The notes under the pieces: model-generated
Seen by the model: only the letters and a program-made list of their open reading frames with translations
What the model was told of the DNA's origin: nothing
Databases searched by the model: none
Assembly: GCA_027065245.1 (NCBI GenBank)
Contig: JAMOOS010000074.1
Coordinates: 1-15,524 of the forward strand
DNA length: 15,524 bases
Direction of reading: 5' to 3'
From: Desulfuromonadaceae bacterium
GTDB taxonomy: Bacteria > Desulfobacterota > Desulfuromonadia > Desulfuromonadales > Desulfuromonadaceae
Position numbers and translations under genes: made by a program
In this document: positions 12,531 to 15,524 of the stretch, one piece after another
How positions within the stretch are numbered: position 1 is the stretch's first letter
How the letters are laid out: each line of letters starts with the position of its first letter

Positions 12531-13595
12531 CTATAACAATTCAACCCAGTTATGAGGGTCATCGAGACGACCGTACTGGATGCCGGTGAGGGTATCGTAG
12601 AGTTTCATGGTTAACTCGCCCGCCTTGCCACTGCCGAGGAACACGTCGCGCCCCTTGTAGGTGAATTGACCGACGGGAGAGACCACCGCCGCGGTGCCGG
12701 TGCCGAAGGCTTCGGTGAGGCGACCGTTTTCGCTGCCGTCCATAATTTCGTCGATGCTCAGGGCGCGTTCCTCCACCTGGTAGCCAAACTCTTTTACCAG
12801 GGTTAAAATCGAACGGCGGGTAATGCCGTTGAGAATGGTGCCGTGCAGGGGCGATGTCACCACTTTGCCGTCGTAGAGAAAGCAGATGTTCATACTGCCC
12901 ACTTCTTCGACATATTTTTTATGCACACTATCCAGCCACAATACCTGGTCGTATCCTTTGCCAGCTGCCAGAGTTGACGCATACAGGCTGGAAGCGTAGT
13001 TGCCGCCGGTTTTGGCTTCGCCGGTGCCGCCGACAGGGACGCGGGCGTATTCGTCGGAAACCCAGATTTTGACCGGATTAAGTCCGCCGGAATAGTAGGC
13101 GGCAACGGGGGACAGAATTATGTAAAACAGGTAGTTGTCTGCCGGTTTTACCCCCAGCACCGGCTCGGTGGCGATCATGGTGGGGCGAATATACAGACTG
13201 GTGCCGTCGCTGTGCGGTACCCAGTGTTCTTCCAGTTTCAGCAGTTGACGCATGGCGTCGAGGCAGAAGTCGACGTCGATGGTGGGCATGCACATCCGCT
13301 CGGCGCTGCGGTTGAAACGTTCAAAGTTATCGCGTGGACGAAACAGCGCCACGCTGCCGTCCTGACGGCGGAAGGCCTTGAGACCTTCGAATATCTCTTG
13401 AGCGTAGTGCAACACCAAGGCGGCGGGATCGAGGCTGAAGGGTGCGTATTGTTGAATGCGGGCGTTGTGCCAGCCCTTGTCGCGGCTGAATTCCATAACA
13501 AACATCCGGTTGGTGAATTCTTTGCCGAACACCAGGTTGCTCTCATCTTTTACCGGCTGTTTAACCTCCTCGACGGGGAGAATCTGCAGTTCCAT
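12531..13595 (-). CDS. ilvE: Branched-chain amino acid aminotransferase (PLP fold type IV)
   Basis: 354 residues from the ATG at 13595, the usual size of the larger bacterial/eukaryal-type BCAT. This ATG has AAGGAAGG about 10 bases upstream; the frame stays open for 30 more codons (to 13685), but those overlap the promoter region and do not resemble the family. Signatures include YAQEIFEGLKAF (64-75), FRPRDNFERFNRSAERM (85-101), IRPTMIATEP, GGTGEAKTGGNYA with the PLP lysine at 195, and EEVGSMNICFLYDGK with the PLP-contacting Glu at 231. LHGTILNGITRRSIL and TEAFGTGTAAVVSPV follow in the C-terminal domain. It exchanges the amino group between glutamate and branched-chain 2-oxo acids in the last step of Leu/Ile/Val synthesis (cytoplasm). 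It stands alone as a transcription unit, with its own candidate promoter and a strong terminator. It lies next to the glutamate synthase operon that would supply its amino donor. Confidence 0.93.
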   Translation of the reverse strand: MELQILPVEEVKQPVKDESNLVFGKEFTNRMFVMEFSRDKGWHNARIQQYAPFSLDPAALVLHYAQEIFEGLKAFRRQDGSVALFRPRDNFERFNRSAERMCMPTIDVDFCLDAMRQLLKLEEHWVPHSDGTSLYIRPTMIATEPVLGVKPADNYLFYIILSPVAAYYSGGLNPVKIWVSDEYARVPVGGTGEAKTGGNYASSLYASTLAAGKGYDQVLWLDSVHKKYVEEVGSMNICFLYDGKVVTSPLHGTILNGITRRSILTLVKEFGYQVEERALSIDEIMDGSENGRLTEAFGTGTAAVVSPVGQFTYKGRDVFLGSGKAGELTMKLYDTLTGIQYGRLDDPHNWVELL

Positions 13596-13656
13596 GACCT
13601 GTTTTTCCTTCCTTGACAGTACTGTAATCTGATTATGGCGTAAAAAAGCGCCACCA

Positions 13657-13685
13657 ATAGTACCTGCATTTGACGGTCGCGGCAA
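13657..13685 (-). promoter_or_regulatory. Candidate sigma-70 promoter of ilvE
   Basis: Minus-strand TTGCCG (13685-13680) and TACTAT (13662-13657) are separated by 17 bases; each matches the consensus at four of six positions. The predicted start near 13650 leaves a leader of about 55 bases. A small 5-bp hairpin (TGGCG/CGCCA, 13636-13653) lies in that leader. Confidence 0.35.
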
Positions 13686-13700
13686 GTCGGATTTGCGTGG

Positions 13701-14438
13701 TCAGATACTGGCGCGCGCAATTACGACGGCGGCGCAAGTTGTGCCGTTGCTGTGTAGAGGCTGACAACAGGCGCGCAGGGTGGCGGTGGTGGTGGCAACG
13801 TCGTCTACGAGTAAAACTCGATCGGCTGCCAGTGGTCTGGACAGTGCAAAGGCGTGGCGCAAGTTGTTGAGGCGTTGTTGGGCGCTGAGGTGAAGCTGGG
13901 TGGTGGTGTCGCTGGTGCGAATCAGGCTGGTATGGTCGACGGGGATGTCCAGTTGCCGCCCTAACTGGCGCGCCAGCAGCAGTGCCTGGTTATAGCCGCG
14001 GCGGCGCAATCGACGCGGATGCAGCGGCACCGGAATGATTAGCTGCGGGGCAAATTCCCTGATGCGCGGAGCATGGCGTGTGATAATCAGCTGCGCCAAT
14101 GCCCGGTCGAGGCTTATTTTGCCGCGATATTTGAAGGCGGCAACAGCGGTGGCGGCGGAGTCGTTGTACAGACCAGCGGCGCGCAACCAGATAAATGGTG
14201 GTTCGGCGGCACGGCAGCGCTGGCACAGGTGGTCGGCGTCGGGGCTGTGATACGGTTCGGCGCAGCGCGAACAGGCCGATGGCGCTGCGGTGCTGAGTTG
14301 TTCGCGGCACGCACTACACAACCACTCGCCGCTGCGTAGCAGCGCCTCGCATAGTGGGCAATAACCCGGCAGCAGCAGATTGCCCAGTGCCGCCAGGCGG
14401 CGCAAAGCGGATTGCACTGTGGCGGGTGCTGTGAGCAT
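13701..14438 (-). CDS. comF: ComF family phosphoribosyltransferase-like protein
   Basis: 245 residues from the ATG at 14438. The N-terminal part has the ComF zinc-finger cysteines in pairs (CPLC, CSAC, CSRC, CQRC), followed by the linker AAGLYNDSAATAVAAFKYRGK typical of the family. The phosphoribosyltransferase-like domain has LIIPVPLHPRRLRRRGYNQALLLA and the PRPP-loop-like VLLVDDVATTTATLRA. ComF proteins are linked to DNA uptake/competence and to DNA metabolism; the enzymatic reaction is unsettled. The loop reads TTTAT where many members read TTGAT, so PRPP binding may be altered. The start is uncertain: an upstream GTG at 14489 would overlap gpmI by 29 bases, and neither candidate has a strong Shine-Dalgarno sequence. 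I prefer the ATG because it lies 22 bases after the gpmI stop and gives the normal family length. It probably forms an operon with gpmI. Confidence 0.88.
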   Translation of the reverse strand: MLTAPATVQSALRRLAALGNLLLPGYCPLCEALLRSGEWLCSACREQLSTAAPSACSRCAEPYHSPDADHLCQRCRAAEPPFIWLRAAGLYNDSAATAVAAFKYRGKISLDRALAQLIITRHAPRIREFAPQLIIPVPLHPRRLRRRGYNQALLLARQLGRQLDIPVDHTSLIRTSDTTTQLHLSAQQRLNNLRHAFALSRPLAADRVLLVDDVATTTATLRACCQPLHSNGTTCAAVVIARASI

Positions 14439-14460
14439 GGCTGTAGTTGCCCAGGCTGGT

Positions 14461-15524
14461 TCAGCTTTTGCTGAGTAGATTTTTCCCACTCATGGCGGCG
14501 GGAACGTCCAGACCGAGCAGGGTGAGCAGCGTGGGGGCGATGTCGCGCAGACTGCCGTCAGCCAGGGTTGCGCTGGCGGCATCATCGCCAATGTAGATAA
14601 GTGGCACCGGATTGGTGGTGTGGGCAGTGTGCGGCTTGCCGTCAGCGGCAATCATCTGCTCGCAATTGCCGTGATCGGCGGTCACCAGCAGGCAGCCGCC
14701 CTGTTTCAAGGTGGTTTCCACCACTTGACACAGACAGCGATCCACCGTTTCCACCGCGGCTATGGCGGCATCCAGAATGCCGGTGTGGCCGACCATGTCG
14801 GGATTGGCAAAGTTGAGTATCACCAGGTCGAATGTGCCAGTGCTGATGCGTTGACATACTTCATCGGCCACTGTCGCCGCACTCATCTGTGGTTTTTCGT
14901 CGTAGGTGGCTACTTCTTTTGGCGATGGCACCAGCACCCGTTCCTCGCCGGGGTAGGGTTGCTCGTTGCCGCCGTTGAAAAAGAAGGTTACATGGGCGTA
15001 CTTCTCTGTTTCGGCGATGTGGAGTTGTTTCAGCCCGGCTGCGGCAACCACCTCGGCCAGTATGTCGGGATAAGTTTCCACTGGAAACGCCACCGGCAGG
15101 TTGAGTTGCTCGTCGTACTCGGTCATGCACACATAGGCGGATAAATCGAGCAGCGGGCCGCGGGCAAAGCCGTCGAAATCTGCTACGGTGAAAGCAGTGG
15201 TGATTTCGCGGGCGCGGTCGGCGCGGAAGTTGAAAAAGATGATGCCATCGCCGTCGCGCACGGGAGCCGGGGTGCCGATGACGCACGGTTCGACAAATTC
15301 ATCGCTTATGTCATTGGCGTAAGCGCTGCTGATGGCCTGTGCGCTGCTGGCAAAACGGGGCGCGTCGGCATGAACCATGGCGCGATAGGCGCGTTCTACC
15401 CGCTCCCAGCGTTTGTCGCGATCCATGGCATAAAAACGACCGCTGATGGTAGCAATGCGCCCACCACCAAGCTCGGCCAGTTTTCTTTCCAGCTGGTAGA
15501 GATAATCCATCGCGCTGCGTGGCG
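14461..15524 (-). CDS. gpmI: 2,3-bisphosphoglycerate-independent phosphoglycerate mutase, 5' end outside window
   Basis: The frame is open to the right edge, giving 353 whole codons. The family has about 510 residues, so roughly the N-terminal 30%, including the phosphoserine nucleophile, is outside. An internal Met at 15510 is not the start, because the frame continues upstream as PRSA, as in the family's DGRDTPP-SA region. Visible signatures are SGRFYAMDRDKRWERV, FFNFRADRARE, FANPDMVGHTG (metal ligands Asp and His), TADHGNCEQM (Asp-His pair) and HTTNPVPLI (His ligand). These are the Mn2+ sites of the alkaline-phosphatase-like fold. It interconverts 3- and 2-phosphoglycerate in glycolysis and gluconeogenesis in the cytoplasm. 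The coding end is intact, closing with KNLLSKS and a TGA stop, and comF follows directly. Confidence 0.95.
   Translation of the reverse strand, partial: PRSAMDYLYQLERKLAELGGGRIATISGRFYAMDRDKRWERVERAYRAMVHADAPRFASSAQAISSAYANDISDEFVEPCVIGTPAPVRDGDGIIFFNFRADRAREITTAFTVADFDGFARGPLLDLSAYVCMTEYDEQLNLPVAFPVETYPDILAEVVAAAGLKQLHIAETEKYAHVTFFFNGGNEQPYPGEERVLVPSPKEVATYDEKPQMSAATVADEVCQRISTGTFDLVILNFANPDMVGHTGILDAAIAAVETVDRCLCQVVETTLKQGGCLLVTADHGNCEQMIAADGKPHTAHTTNPVPLIYIGDDAASATLADGSLRDIAPTLLTLLGLDVPAAMSGKNLLSKS

Overview
The window reads as chromosomal DNA of an anaerobic, multiheme-cytochrome-rich, moderately GC-rich Gram-negative bacterium, most likely of the Desulfuromonadia (Geobacter/Desulfuromonas/Pelobacter relatives). 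This placement is inferred from gene content: an ext-type (selenite/tellurite reduction) cytochrome locus, a split archaeal-type glutamate synthase, and the gpmI-comF neighbourhood. Almost everything lies on the minus strand; only a small toxin-antitoxin pair is on the plus strand.

Layout from left to right. 1-2471 (minus): a tripartite efflux operon, an outer-membrane factor lipoprotein followed by a periplasmic adaptor that runs off the left edge; the inner-membrane pump is presumably just outside. 2632-3137 (plus): an overlapping antitoxin/toxin pair, bracketed by a perfect 20-bp direct repeat. 3181-3223: a strong hairpin terminator serving the minus-strand gene beyond it. 3246-6849 (minus): three genes matching extI (porin-like), extJ (small exported protein) and extKL (pentaheme cytochrome c). 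The cytochrome frame contains an in-frame UGA at codon 331, followed at once by a bacterial-SECIS-like hairpin, so I annotate it as one 463-residue selenoprotein rather than as two genes or a pseudogene.

7188-12250 (minus): a three-gene glutamate synthase operon. A class II glutaminase protein, an FMN/Fe-S synthase protein, and a fusion of the GXGXG domain with a GltD-like FAD/NAD(P) Fe-S reductase together cover all the activities of the enzyme. It is preceded by a consensus-matching sigma-54 (-24/-12) promoter, which suggests nitrogen control. 12531-13595 (minus): ilvE, a branched-chain aminotransferase that would use the glutamate produced, with a strong terminator behind it. 13701-14438 (minus): comF. 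14461-15524 (minus): the C-terminal 70% or so of gpmI, cut by the right edge.

The most notable content is the candidate selenocysteine-containing multiheme cytochrome in a minimal extIJKL locus, with intercistronic hairpins between its genes. No tRNA, rRNA, CRISPR array or insertion sequence was seen.
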